Source: Occultella glacieicola (lineage in GTDB: Bacteria > Actinomycetota > Actinomycetes > Actinomycetales > Beutenbergiaceae). Taken from it: 64,000 nucleotides of DNA. Where the stretch lies: positions 1 to 64,000 of the forward strand of contig NZ_SMNA01000005.1 in NCBI RefSeq assembly GCF_004353825.1. Direction: 5' to 3'. The translations under genes and the position numbers were made by a program. Positions within the stretch are counted from its first letter, which is position 1. Each line of letters starts with the position of its first letter. Positions 28,771 through 39,506 of the stretch are shown here, in pieces. Below the pieces are notes generated by a model. That model saw only the letters and a list, made by a program, of their open reading frames with translations. It was not told where the DNA came from and ran no database searches.

Positions 28771-28804
28771 GCAGGACCCGGCGGTGCACCCCGCCGGGCC
28801 CTGC
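28771..28804 (-). terminator. Terminator hairpin downstream of the peptide ABC ATPase gene
   Basis: GCAGGACCCGGCGG pairs with CCGCCGGGCCCTGC: 14 bp with one A/C mismatch and a 6-base loop. It lies 55-88 bp beyond the stop of the ATPase gene on the minus strand, beyond the GTGTTGCC repeats. It probably ends the importer's ATPase transcript. The rest of 28610-28858 is the repeat and short unassigned sequence. Confidence 0.65.
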
Positions 28805-28805
28805 A

Positions 28806-28853
28806 GTGTTGCCGTGTTGCCGTGTTGCCGTGTTGCCGTGTTGCGAGGTTGCG
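28806..28853. repeat. Tandem octamer repeat, GTGTTGCC
   Basis: Four exact copies of GTGTTGCC (28806-28837), a fifth as GTGTTGCG and a decayed sixth (AGGTTGCG) run head to tail. The array lies between the stop codon of the ABC ATPase gene (28859, minus strand) and its terminator, so it is transcribed in the 3' untranslated region. It is not a CRISPR array: units are 8 bp with no spacers. Slippage-prone, so copy number may vary between strains. Confidence 0.9.
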
Positions 28854-28858
28854 AGCGC

Positions 28859-30688
28859 CTAGACCCCGGTGCCGGAGCTGCGCTGGGTGTCCATCCCGGC
28901 CAGGGGGTCGCCGCCCGCGTGCTCGGCTCCGTACTCGTCCTCCGCGGCGAGTTCCGCCACCGCCGCGCTGAGCAGCGCGTCGCGGGTCTCCCGGCGCACC
29001 CTCTGCTCCTCGGGGTTCGGCACCGGAACCGCCGCGATCAGCCGCTGCGTGTACGGGTCCTGGGGATTGTTCACGATCTGCCCGGTCGGGCCGATCTCGA
29101 CGAGCTTGCCGTGGTGCATCACGGCGATCCGGCTGGACAGCATCTCCACCACGGCGAGGTCGTGGCTGATGAACAGGCACGCGAACCCGTGCTCGCGCTG
29201 CAGCTCACTGAACAGTTCCAGCACATGGGCCTGCACCGACACGTCGAGCGCGGACGTCGGCTCGTCGGCGACCAGCAACGCGGGCTCGAGGCTGAGCGCC
29301 CGGGCGATGCCGACACGCTGACGCTGACCACCGGAGAGCTCATGCGGGTAGCGGTTCCGCATGGACCGCGGCAGCTCGACCTGGTCCAGCAGGATGTCGA
29401 TCCGCTTCGTCAGCTCGGCGCCCTTGATGCCGGTGTGCAGCATCAGCGGCTCACCGATGGACTCCCCGATCGGCAGCCGCGGGTTCAGCGAGGAGCCCGG
29501 GTCCTGGAACACGATGCCGATCGACTTGCGCAGCTCGCGCAACTCCTTGGGTCCGATACCGACCATGTCGGCGCCGTTGATGGTCAGCGAGCCGCCGGTC
29601 ACCGGGAGCAGCCCCACCACGGCCCGGCCGATGGTCGTCTTGCCGGAGCCGGACTCCCCCACCAGACCGACGACCTCGCCACGGTTGATGCTCAGGTCGA
29701 CGCCGTCGACCGCCTTGAACGCGGGCGTGCGGCCACGCTTGGGGTACTCGATCTCCATGCCGACGGCGTCCATCACCCGCTCGCCGAACGGCGCCTCCGC
29801 CTTCGTGTGCTTCGAGGACGGCGACCCCGTCGGTGCGGGCTCGGTCACCTCGGCCCGGCTGTGGGCACCGAGGTGCGGCACCGCGCCGAGGAGTTCCTTC
29901 GTGTACTCGTGTTCGGGGTGGTTGAAGATCTTGTCGGCAGTGCCGTGCTCGACGACCCGGCCCCGGCGCATGACGATGATCTTGTCCGCCATGTCCGCGA
30001 CCACGCCCATGTCGTGGGTGATCAGGACGATCCCGGAGTCGATCCGGGAGCGCAGGTCCCGCATCAGCTTGAGGATCTCGGCCTGCACGGTCACGTCCAG
30101 GGCCGTCGTCGGCTCGTCCGCGATGAGCAGCTTCGGGTCGCACGAGAGGGACTGGGCGATCATGGCGCGCTGGCGCTGGCCACCGGAGAGCTGGTGCGGG
30201 TAGGAGTGGAAGCGCACCTCCGGGTTCGGCATCTCCACGAGCCGGAGGAGCTCGAGCGCTCGTTCCTTCGCCGCCGCGGGGCCCATGTCGAAGTGGGTCC
30301 GGAGCGTCTCGACGATCTGGAACCCGACCGTGTACACGGGGTTCAGGGCCGTCATCGGCTCCTGGAAGATGACCGAGATCTCCTTGCCCCGGATCTTGCG
30401 CATCGCCGGGCCGGTCAGGCCGATCAGCTCGTTGCCACCGATCTGCGCGCTGCCGCTGGCGCGCCCGTTCGGGGGCAGCAGGCCGAGCAGCGACATCGAC
30501 GACTGGCTCTTGCCGGAGCCGGACTCACCGACGATGGCGAGCACCTCACCCGGGTGCACGTCGTAGCTGATGTCGATCGCGGCCGGGAACCACTCGCCCT
30601 CGACGTAGAAGTCGACGTTGAGTCCGTTCACGGACAGGATGGGCACACCGGTGGGGCTGGGGGTCTCTTCGGTGGTCTGCGTGGTCAC
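28859..30688 (-). CDS. Peptide/oligopeptide ABC importer, fused double ATPase (DppD-DppF type)
   Basis: 609 residues with two full nucleotide-binding domains. Domain 1 (to ~310): Walker A GESGSGKSQSSM, signature LSGGQRQRAM, Walker B LLIADEPTTALD. Domain 2: Walker A GESGSGKTTIGRA, signature LSGGQRQRVG, Walker B LLVADEPTSALD. Each carries the oligopeptide-type C-terminal motif (NHPEHEYTKELLGAVP; NPQDPYTQRLIAAVP). In many bacteria the two ATPases are separate; the fusion energises the permeases at 31.4-34.0 kb. A PH-domain-like gene on the other strand lies between them. Start GTG with AAGGAAGG upstream. Confidence 0.93.
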   Translation of the reverse strand: MTTQTTEETPSPTGVPILSVNGLNVDFYVEGEWFPAAIDISYDVHPGEVLAIVGESGSGKSQSSMSLLGLLPPNGRASGSAQIGGNELIGLTGPAMRKIRGKEISVIFQEPMTALNPVYTVGFQIVETLRTHFDMGPAAAKERALELLRLVEMPNPEVRFHSYPHQLSGGQRQRAMIAQSLSCDPKLLIADEPTTALDVTVQAEILKLMRDLRSRIDSGIVLITHDMGVVADMADKIIVMRRGRVVEHGTADKIFNHPEHEYTKELLGAVPHLGAHSRAEVTEPAPTGSPSSKHTKAEAPFGERVMDAVGMEIEYPKRGRTPAFKAVDGVDLSINRGEVVGLVGESGSGKTTIGRAVVGLLPVTGGSLTINGADMVGIGPKELRELRKSIGIVFQDPGSSLNPRLPIGESIGEPLMLHTGIKGAELTKRIDILLDQVELPRSMRNRYPHELSGGQRQRVGIARALSLEPALLVADEPTSALDVSVQAHVLELFSELQREHGFACLFISHDLAVVEMLSSRIAVMHHGKLVEIGPTGQIVNNPQDPYTQRLIAAVPVPNPEEQRVRRETRDALLSAAVAELAAEDEYGAEHAGGDPLAGMDTQRSSGTGV

Positions 30689-30774
30689 GCCCGCACACCT
30701 TCCTTCCTTCGGCGTCCGTGGGTCTCACGACGCTGGCGAGCAGGCCGGGAACCTGCGAGTGGGAGCATGGGGAG

Positions 30775-31401
30775 ATGATCGGTCCGACCCTGACGTTCCG
30801 CACGCTGTTCGCGCGCGCACTGACCATCATGGTCGCGGTGGTGGCGGTGTGCGCCCTGGTGTTCTTCGTGCTCGACGGCGGATGGCGCGAGCTGGCCCGC
30901 TCCGGCCCGGTCACGCTGTTCGTGGTCGCGGGCGTCTGGGCCCTGTTCTGGAACCCGCTGGTGGAGGTGTCCGACGGCGGCATCACGATCGTGAACGTGC
31001 TCCGGACCACGCAGATCCCGTGGCCGACGCTGGCCGCGGTGGACACCCAGTGGGCCCTGCGCGTCCACACCGATGACGGCCGCCGCCACTCGTCCTGGGC
31101 GGTGCCGGCCAGCAGCGGCATGGGCGCCCGGACCCGCCGACCATCGCGTTCCGGCGTGCAGAAACAGCCCGGCGATGCGGACCGCGGCAGCGCCGCCGAG
31201 GGCCGCACCACGATCTCCGGAGCGAGCGCGGACGCCGTCGCTCTGGCCATCGGGACGCGCCTGGAGGCGCTCACGGAGGCCGGTCATCTCGGGCGAGGCA
31301 CCATCGGTGCCGTGCACCCGGTCGTGACCTGGAACCGTGAGGTGCTGGTCGTGCTCGGCATCCTGGCCCCCCTGAGTGTCCTTGGCCTCACGCTGGGCTG
31401 A
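30775..31401 (+). CDS. PH-domain-like membrane protein inserted in the ABC operon
   Basis: 208 residues. Two TM helices lie at residues ~13-35 and ~45-60 (VTLFVVAGVWALFW), followed by a bacterial-PH-like strand set (VEVSDGGITIVNVLRTTQIPW) and a basic, Arg-rich loop (ARTRRPSRSGVQKQPGDADR), then a final TM helix. This fits the DUF2581/bacterial PH family of membrane proteins. It reads against the importer genes on both sides. Unknown role; association with the transporter is not established. Confidence 0.7.
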   Translation: MIGPTLTFRTLFARALTIMVAVVAVCALVFFVLDGGWRELARSGPVTLFVVAGVWALFWNPLVEVSDGGITIVNVLRTTQIPWPTLAAVDTQWALRVHTDDGRRHSSWAVPASSGMGARTRRPSRSGVQKQPGDADRGSAAEGRTTISGASADAVALAIGTRLEALTEAGHLGRGTIGAVHPVVTWNREVLVVLGILAPLSVLGLTLG

Positions 31402-31418
31402 GCAGGTCCGGCCCGCCG

Positions 31419-32498
31419 TCATGACGCGTGGGCCTGGGACACCTCGGCCTGGCCGCGGCGCGCGGCGCGGGCCATCTTCCGGGCCGACGGGATCCGGCGC
31501 TGCCGCGGGTCGAACGCGTCCCGCAGTCCGTCACCGATGAAGTTCACGCAGAGCGCGATGACGATGATGAACAGGCCGGGCCACCAGAACAGCCACGGTC
31601 TGGTGCTGAACGAGGACTGGTACTGGTTGATCAGTTGTCCCAGGGAGACGTTCGGCGGCGTGATGCCGAAGCCGAGGTAGCTCAGGGCCGTCTCGAGCAG
31701 GATCGCCGAACTCATCAGCAGCGTGGTCGCCACGATGATGACACCGATGGCGTTCGGCAGGATGTGCTTGAAGATGATCCGTGAGTTGCTCGCCCCGGCC
31801 ACCCGTGCGGCATCGACGAACTCCCGCTCGCGCAGGGACAGGAAGTCCCCGCGGACGAGCCGGGCCAGACCGGTCCAGGTCACCGCGCCGAGCGCGATGG
31901 CCAGCGGCAGCGGGTCCGCGCCGCCGAAGAGCTTCCCCAGCACGGCGCCGATCACGATGGTCGGGACGGTGATGACCAGGTCGGTCATCCGCATCAGCCC
32001 GGTGTCGGCCCAGCCGCGGAAGAAGCCGGAGAGTGCGCCGACGATCACGCCGACGGCAGTGGAGACCAGACCCACCACGATCATCACGAGCAGGGAGGTC
32101 TGCACGCCGCGCATGACCCGGGCGAAGATGTCGTGCCCGATCTCGTCCTGGCCGAACGGGTGCGGGCCGATCGCGAAGCCCTCCGGGCTCCAGGGCATGG
32201 TCAGTGTCGGGGCGCCGCCCGGGTTGACGATGGTGTTGGTCTCGTTCGGACCGTAGGCCCACCACCCGGAGATGTACCAGGAGTCGGTGAACACCGGGAA
32301 CCCGATCGAGGTGAGCGCGAGGAGCAGGACGAAGGCCATCACGATGATGCTGATCATCGCGCCCTTGTGCCGGAAGAACCGGGCCCGGACGATCTGACCC
32401 TGGGACTTGCCCTCGACCTCCTTCATCTCGATGGCGTTCTCGGCCGATTCGACGCGCCCGTCGTCCGGGGTCGGGTCGGTCATGTGGTTGGCACTCAT
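31419..32498 (-). CDS. Peptide ABC importer permease (DppC type)
   Basis: 359 residues. A charged N-terminal tail (~45) precedes TM1 (MISIIVMAFVLLLALTSIG). An extracytoplasmic segment then contains FGQDEIGHDIFARVMRGVQT, typical of DppC/OppC, followed by five more TM helices and the EAA loop SLREREFVDAARVAGASNSR leading to IIFKHILPNAIG. Its ATG overlaps the DppB stop by 4 bp. It forms a heterodimer with the next permease. The C-terminal tail is basic. Confidence 0.93.
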   Translation of the reverse strand: MSANHMTDPTPDDGRVESAENAIEMKEVEGKSQGQIVRARFFRHKGAMISIIVMAFVLLLALTSIGFPVFTDSWYISGWWAYGPNETNTIVNPGGAPTLTMPWSPEGFAIGPHPFGQDEIGHDIFARVMRGVQTSLLVMIVVGLVSTAVGVIVGALSGFFRGWADTGLMRMTDLVITVPTIVIGAVLGKLFGGADPLPLAIALGAVTWTGLARLVRGDFLSLREREFVDAARVAGASNSRIIFKHILPNAIGVIIVATTLLMSSAILLETALSYLGFGITPPNVSLGQLINQYQSSFSTRPWLFWWPGLFIIVIALCVNFIGDGLRDAFDPRQRRIPSARKMARAARRGQAEVSQAHAS

Positions 32499-34030
32499 GC
32501 GTTCACCCGGATTCTTGGGTCGAGGACGGCGTAGACCAGGTCCGCGACAATGTTGGCCACGATCGCCAGGAACGCGACGATCAGCAGGTAGGCCATCACC
32601 GGCTCGATGTCGTTGCCGGCCAGCGATTGCAGGAAGAGCTGTCCCATCCCGGGTCTGCCGAAGATGCGCTCGGTGATGATCGCGCCCCCGATGAGGGTGA
32701 TCACGTCGATCGGCACGATCGTCGCGAGCGGGATCAGGGTGTTCCGGAAGCCGTGCCGCACCACGACGGTGCGCTCGGACAGGCCCTTCGCCCGAGCCGT
32801 GCGGATGTAGTCCTGGTTCATCACCTCGAGCATGCTGCCGCGCGAGTACCGGGTGTACGAGGCGAACGAGATCAGCATCAGGGCCAGCGTCGGCAGGATC
32901 AGGTGGGCGTAGGAGTCGAGCACGCCGACCCACCAGTTGCCGCCGAGGTTCGGGGTCCGGTCACCGATCGTCGCGATCGGGCGCCCGTTCACGGCGTTCG
33001 AGTTGTAGAACGGTCCCCAGACGCTCATCACCTGGTCGATGAAGATCAGTCCGGCCACCAGGAAGGCCACGATGCCGCCGGTGCGCGCCGACTGCTTCCA
33101 GTCCGGTCCGCGGTACAGGACCCCGATCCCGATCCCCACCAGGGCCGCGAGCAGGCCGAGGCCGGCCGCGATCGCCCAGTTCATGTACGGCGTGAGGTAG
33201 TAGAACAGGTAGAACCGGATCGGGTACCACAGCGCCACGCCGAGGGCCGCGCAGGTCAGCGCGGTGTAGAGCGCGCGCCGGTTCTTCAGGCCGGTGGACA
33301 GCGAGGTCACCGCGAACGCGATCACCACGGAGGTCACCGCCAGGATGACCGGTCCGATGTTGGGCTCGGACCACCAGCCGGACAGCTGCAGATACGCGAG
33401 GGCACCGATGGTGGCCGCCGCGCCGATCGCGGCGTTGATCAGTCGGCGCCGCAGCTCCCCACCGATGGCGAGCTGCCAGAGGAACCCCGCGAGGAGGCCG
33501 ACGCCGATCACCACGCCCCAGGCGATCCACGGGTCGGCCAGGAAGTCGTTGAACCCGATCGCGCCCCACTGCTTGAGCAGGACCGCGACCCAGAAGGAGG
33601 GCAGCGAGAAGAGCAGGAACGAGACGAACGTGATCAGGTAGTCGAAGCCGCTGTACTGACGCAGGGCGGAGACGATGCCGACCGCGACGCCGAGCAGGAT
33701 GGACAGCACGGTCGCGGCACTGACCAGTTGGATGGTCGAGATGATCGCGCCCTGGAGCAGTTCGCTCACGGGGCGGTTGGTCACCCATGAGTTGCCGAGG
33801 TCGCCGGTGAGCACGCCACCGATCCAGTCGAGGTAGCGCTGGACGACCGGCTGGTCCAGTTGGAGCAGCTCGATCCGTTGCGCGATCAGGAATTCCTTGT
33901 TCGGATCCGTGGACGTCCGCAGGTCCTCGAGGGGGTCGAGCGTCAGGTCGACCAGCAGATACAGCAGGAAGGACGAGACGAGGAGGATGCCGAGTCCGAT
34001 CAGAACTCGGCGAATGATGAATCTCAACAT
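32495..34030 (-). CDS. Peptide ABC importer permease (DppB type), unusually long
   Basis: 511 residues, about 180 more than the usual 310-340 for DppB. Normal features at the ends: MLRFIIRRVLIGLGILLVSS, GDLGNSWVTNRPVSELL, and the EAA loop EVMNQDYIRTARAKGLSERTV. Between about residues 165 and 365 extra TM segments occur (WIAWGVVIGVGLLAGFLWQL, IGALAYLQLSGWW, a series around PYMNWAIAAGLGLLAALVG). Long DppB forms occur in some actinobacteria. The ATG at 34030 was chosen; the longer start lacks support. Confidence 0.92.
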   Translation of the reverse strand: MLRFIIRRVLIGLGILLVSSFLLYLLVDLTLDPLEDLRTSTDPNKEFLIAQRIELLQLDQPVVQRYLDWIGGVLTGDLGNSWVTNRPVSELLQGAIISTIQLVSAATVLSILLGVAVGIVSALRQYSGFDYLITFVSFLLFSLPSFWVAVLLKQWGAIGFNDFLADPWIAWGVVIGVGLLAGFLWQLAIGGELRRRLINAAIGAAATIGALAYLQLSGWWSEPNIGPVILAVTSVVIAFAVTSLSTGLKNRRALYTALTCAALGVALWYPIRFYLFYYLTPYMNWAIAAGLGLLAALVGIGIGVLYRGPDWKQSARTGGIVAFLVAGLIFIDQVMSVWGPFYNSNAVNGRPIATIGDRTPNLGGNWWVGVLDSYAHLILPTLALMLISFASYTRYSRGSMLEVMNQDYIRTARAKGLSERTVVVRHGFRNTLIPLATIVPIDVITLIGGAIITERIFGRPGMGQLFLQSLAGNDIEPVMAYLLIVAFLAIVANIVADLVYAVLDPRIRVNA

Positions 34031-34145
34031 CGTGGGGAGATACCTCGCAACCGGCTCGGGCACATGGCCGTGGAGTCTACGCCGACACCACCGCGATGCA
34101 GCCCGAACCTCTAGGGGTGGGGAACCAGCTGATCTGCAGTCACGC

Positions 34146-34180
34146 GAGGGGCGCCGGGACGGGTTGTCCCGGCGCCCCTC
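34146..34180 (-). terminator. Hairpin between the binding-protein and permease genes
   Basis: A perfect 15-bp stem (GAGGGGCGCCGGGAC / GTCCCGGCGCCCCTC) with a 5-base loop lies 43 bp after the stop of the substrate-binding protein on the minus strand and upstream of the permease. It has no U-tract. Such hairpins often lower downstream expression or protect the upstream mRNA, which would give more binding protein than permease. Confidence 0.75.
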
Positions 34181-34222
34181 ACGTGCTTCGTCAGCTAGAG
34201 GCTAGCGCTGAACCGAACCGGC

Positions 34223-36091
34223 TCAGCTCGAGGCCTCTTCAGTGGCGGTCGTGCTCCACTCCCAGAAGTTCCAGAAGATGGTCGGCGAGATGGAGATCGG
34301 GTCGATGCCCTCGACCTCCGTGTTGTACGCCGTGACACCCGGGAACTGGAAGATCGTGACACCGAACGCGTCGTTGACGAGGTGAGTCTCGACCTCGGCC
34401 AGGATCTCGCCCTGGCGCGTGGTGTCGGTCTCGATCTGCAGCTCGTCGAAGAGTGCGTCCACCTCGGCGTTGGAGTAGCCACCGAAGTTGTTCAGGCCAC
34501 CGGTGCGGTAGTTCGCGTCGGACTCCGACACGGCCGTGGAGGTGGACTGCCAGCCGAACAGCGACGCGTCGTAGCCACTGGAGTCCTCGAGGAGGGTGCC
34601 CCAGTTGTCGTCACCGCCGTCGATCACGTTGAACAGGCCGTTCTGGCCCGCCGACTCGGCGATCAGCTGGTACTCCTGCTGACGACGCACGTTGCTCGCG
34701 CCGTAGAGGAACCGGACGTCGATCGGGGTCGTGACCCCGGCCTCCTCGATCAGCGCGGTCGCTGCCTCGAGGTCGGTCTCGGCCGGGAACTGCTCGCCCA
34801 TGCCGTTGACCGCGGTCACCACGTCGTAGTTCGGGGAGCCCGGGATCGAGGTGTAGGAGTTGCGGACCTCGGCCTCGGGGTTCAGCGACAGGATCAGGCG
34901 GTCGATGATGGTCTGGCGCGGGATCAGCTTGAGGAACGCCTGCCGAACCGCCAGGGCCGTCGCCTCGTCGCCGCCGTAGGTGGCCGGGTCGAACGGGCCG
35001 CCGTTGTCGAACATGACGTCGACGTGCTCGTAGGTGCCCTCGTCCTGGGTGACGATGTTGTAGCCGTCGCCGAGCGCCTCGAGCGAGGCCAGCACATCCG
35101 CGGTGGACTGCGGGGAGATCACGTCGACCTCACCGTTCTCGAGCGCCTGGACCTGAGCCATCGGGTCCTCGTTGTAGCGGATCGTGACCCGCTCGACCGT
35201 CGGCGCGTGGTCACCGGTGTAGTCCGGGTTCGCGACCAGGGTCACGTACTGCCCGTTGACGTACTCCTCGAGCAGGTACGCACCGGAGGACAGGTACAGG
35301 GACTCGTCGTCCGGAAGCGCGTCACCGAACTGGAAGCCGGTGTTCCAGAACTGCGAGATCGGGCTGAGCGCCTCGGCGTCGCGGTCGTTCACGGCCGCGA
35401 TCAGGGCGTCCTTGGCCTCCTGCGCGTCGTCGATGTCGAGCGCGTGCCCGGCCACGACGTGCGCGGGGACGCCAACACCGAAGTTGACCTCCCAGTCAGC
35501 GAACGGCTTGGAGTAGACGAGCGTGATGCTCTGGCCGTCCTCGGAGATCTCCGGGGTCTCCTCGACGAGGGCCAGGCCGGCGCTGGTGTTGTTGAAGAAG
35601 ACGCCGGCGTCGACCTCGTCCTGGTTGGTGACGTTGCCCTCCTCGTCCTCCTCGGCCTCCACCGTGTTCATGTGGCCACTGGTCGCGGCCCAGGTGAGGA
35701 GCATGTCCGCGGCGTCCACGGGGGTCCCGTCGGACCAGGTCACGTCATCGTTGATCGTGTAGGTGATCGTGAGCGGGTCGTCGCTGACCTTCTCGTACGT
35801 GCCGAAGGACTCGTCCGTGACGAGGTTGAGGTCCTTGTCGTAGTAGTTGAAGCTCGAGTTCATCAGGTACAGGACGATGGCGTTGGCCGTCGCGTTACCG
35901 GTCGCCGTGCTCGAGTTGTACTCGTAGAACGGCTGGTTCCAACCGATGTTGATGGAAGTGCCCTCGTCGATGCCGGCGTTGCCACCGTCACCGCCGTCAG
36001 TGCCCTCGTCCCCGGGCGGGGTGCAAGCACTGAGCACGAGCGCACCTGCTGCGACGGTCGCAGCCAGGGCGGAAATGCGCCGGATCTTCAA
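34223..36091 (-). CDS. Peptide ABC importer substrate-binding lipoprotein (family 5)
   Basis: 622 residues counted from a TTG (LKIRRISALAA). Signal peptide ending in the lipobox LVLSAC at ~22, then an acidic Gly-rich linker. The SBP_bac_5 fold shows FGTYEKVSDDPLTITYTIN, DVTWSDGTPVDAADMLLTW, and WNTGFQFGDALPDDESLYL. A second in-frame start (ATG 36112, MPSIGG) would place AGGAGG inside the coding sequence, whereas AGGAGG lies 4 bp before the TTG, so the TTG is favoured. Captures peptides and delivers them to the permeases. Cognate genes follow at 34.0, 32.5 and 30.7 kb. Confidence 0.9.
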   Translation of the reverse strand: MKIRRISALAATVAAGALVLSACTPPGDEGTDGGDGGNAGIDEGTSINIGWNQPFYEYNSSTATGNATANAIVLYLMNSSFNYYDKDLNLVTDESFGTYEKVSDDPLTITYTINDDVTWSDGTPVDAADMLLTWAATSGHMNTVEAEEDEEGNVTNQDEVDAGVFFNNTSAGLALVEETPEISEDGQSITLVYSKPFADWEVNFGVGVPAHVVAGHALDIDDAQEAKDALIAAVNDRDAEALSPISQFWNTGFQFGDALPDDESLYLSSGAYLLEEYVNGQYVTLVANPDYTGDHAPTVERVTIRYNEDPMAQVQALENGEVDVISPQSTADVLASLEALGDGYNIVTQDEGTYEHVDVMFDNGGPFDPATYGGDEATALAVRQAFLKLIPRQTIIDRLILSLNPEAEVRNSYTSIPGSPNYDVVTAVNGMGEQFPAETDLEAATALIEEAGVTTPIDVRFLYGASNVRRQQEYQLIAESAGQNGLFNVIDGGDDNWGTLLEDSSGYDASLFGWQSTSTAVSESDANYRTGGLNNFGGYSNAEVDALFDELQIETDTTRQGEILAEVETHLVNDAFGVTIFQFPGVTAYNTEVEGIDPISISPTIFWNFWEWSTTATEEASS

Positions 36092-36291
36092 TGTTCCTCC
36101 TATGGATGGCATGGAGCCCCCTGTCCCGGACCGGTTCCGGAAAGACCTGATGGGTCTGACGAGGCAGAGCGTCCGCCATGGACACCGGAACTGTACACAC
36201 GCTCAGTTGCCATCTCGCCCTTTGGTCACAAGGTTGTGGCCGCATCGTTATCCAAGTGAGACCCGAGTGCGTCCCTTTCCGGGAAGTGGTA

Positions 36292-36640
36292 ATGAGCCGG
36301 AAACGTCACTGCTATGCGCTGGTCACGTCGCTGCCCGACCTCGCGCCCGCCATCGCGACGGACGTCGGTGCACTCGTGGAACTGAGCCAACCGAGGTCCG
36401 AGGCGACGCAGTCGCGGCGCGGATCGCGCTCCCACCGACCGACCGATCCCGCTTCATCGCGGTGGCGAGTTCCGCCGTCGGGCTCCTCGGCGTTGCCGAG
36501 GTTCAGTTCTACGGCTCCGCGATGCGCCGGGCATTCGGTTCGGCGCGGTTGCACGACCTGCATGTCGTATCCGAGGCCCGACGGCGGGGCGTCGCCACCG
36601 CGTGGTTCGCTGCGGCTCGGGAGGGAGCCCCCTCCCTCGG
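36292..36640 (+). pseudogene. Frameshifted and truncated GNAT acetyltransferase remnant
   Basis: In one frame from ATG 36292 the peptide includes LAPAIATDVGALVELSQPRS, like a GNAT N terminus. From about 36405 the coding resemblance continues in a different frame: RIALPPTDRSRFIAVASSAV, GLLGVAEVQFYGSAMRRAFG and LHDLHVVSEARRRGVATAWF, the last being the acetyl-CoA loop (R/Q-x-x-G-x-A pattern). The C-terminal third is missing. A frameshift near 36400-36425 followed by truncation explains this. The gap from 36092 to 36723 otherwise holds only the SBP promoter region and the icd ribosome site. Confidence 0.45.
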
Positions 36641-36723
36641 CGGGTGCCGGGCGCAACCCTCGCGCCGGACACCCGATATCTTGATGTCGAGCGATTCCCC
36701 GACCAGCAGAGGATCTTCTTCGT

Positions 36724-38943
<2,220 letters not shown>

Positions 38944-38972
38944 GCTGCGCGCGGCACGCGCGGGACGCATGT

Positions 38973-39014
38973 ACGACGGCGGCCGTCACCTCTCGTGGTG
39001 ACGGCCGCCGTCGT
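38973..39014. terminator. Strong terminator between convergent icd and SnoaL-like genes
   Basis: An 18-bp perfect stem (ACGACGGCGGCCGTCACC with its complement GGTGACGGCCGCCGTCGT) around a 6-base loop TCTCGT, followed on the + strand by CTTT. It starts 29 bp after the icd stop and ends 11 bp before the stop of the gene on the other strand, so it serves both directions. Confidence 0.88.
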
Positions 39015-39025
39015 CTTTGATCGGC

Positions 39026-39430
39026 TCAGGCGTCGATCTGCTCGCCGTGGTGGTCGGCGAAGCCCTCCGGGGCCCGGTCCAGGAACGCGGTGACCGAGGC
39101 GATCCGGCCGTCCGGCGCGAGCACCAGCACGTCGGTGCCGGTGGCGAAGGAGGTCCCGTCGGTCAGGAGGATCTCCCAGCGCAGCCGGGCCCGGTCCGGC
39201 AGTAGATCGGGTTCGTCGAGGTGCCGCAGGGTGGCCCCGCCGACGTGCCCGACGAACTCGTCCCGGAAGGCGCCGAGGGAATGCGCCCCGGTGAGGACAC
39301 CGACCGTCGCGTGGTAGTCGATCTCGTCGGTGAAGACCGTGGCCGCGACCCGGCTCCGTTCGGCCGGGTCGGCCGTGTTCCAGAACCGGGTGTAGCCGGT
39401 GATGATCCGGTCCGTCGTGGTGGTCGTCAT
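39026..39430 (-). CDS. SnoaL/NTF2-like protein
   Basis: 134 residues. A cone-shaped NTF2-like fold is suggested by the order IITGYTRFWNTADPAERS, VFTDEIDYHATVGVLTGA, FRDEFVGHVGGATLR, RLRWEILLTDGTSFATGTDV and RIASVTAFLDRAPEGFA. The last three strand segments with a central Tyr/His pair are typical of the SnoaL-like superfamily. Divergent from the XRE regulator with inverted repeats between them, so it may be that regulator's target. Start ATG 39430; substrate unknown. Confidence 0.8.
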   Translation of the reverse strand: MTTTTTDRIITGYTRFWNTADPAERSRVAATVFTDEIDYHATVGVLTGAHSLGAFRDEFVGHVGGATLRHLDEPDLLPDRARLRWEILLTDGTSFATGTDVLVLAPDGRIASVTAFLDRAPEGFADHHGEQIDA

Positions 39431-39506
39431 GTCGTGGTCCTCTCGTCGGTCGGCTCCCGGGTGGAGCCGGGACGTCCACGGTGAGGCGGCGACCGGTCGT
39501 GCGTCG

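Noticed and set aside
28806-28853. Possible CRISPR array
   Set aside because: Units are 8 bp, contiguous, with no spacers and no cas genes.
27206-30778. Long open frame on the + strand opposite TypA and the ABC ATPase
   Set aside because: Antisense shadow of two well-recognised genes; no motifs, biased composition.
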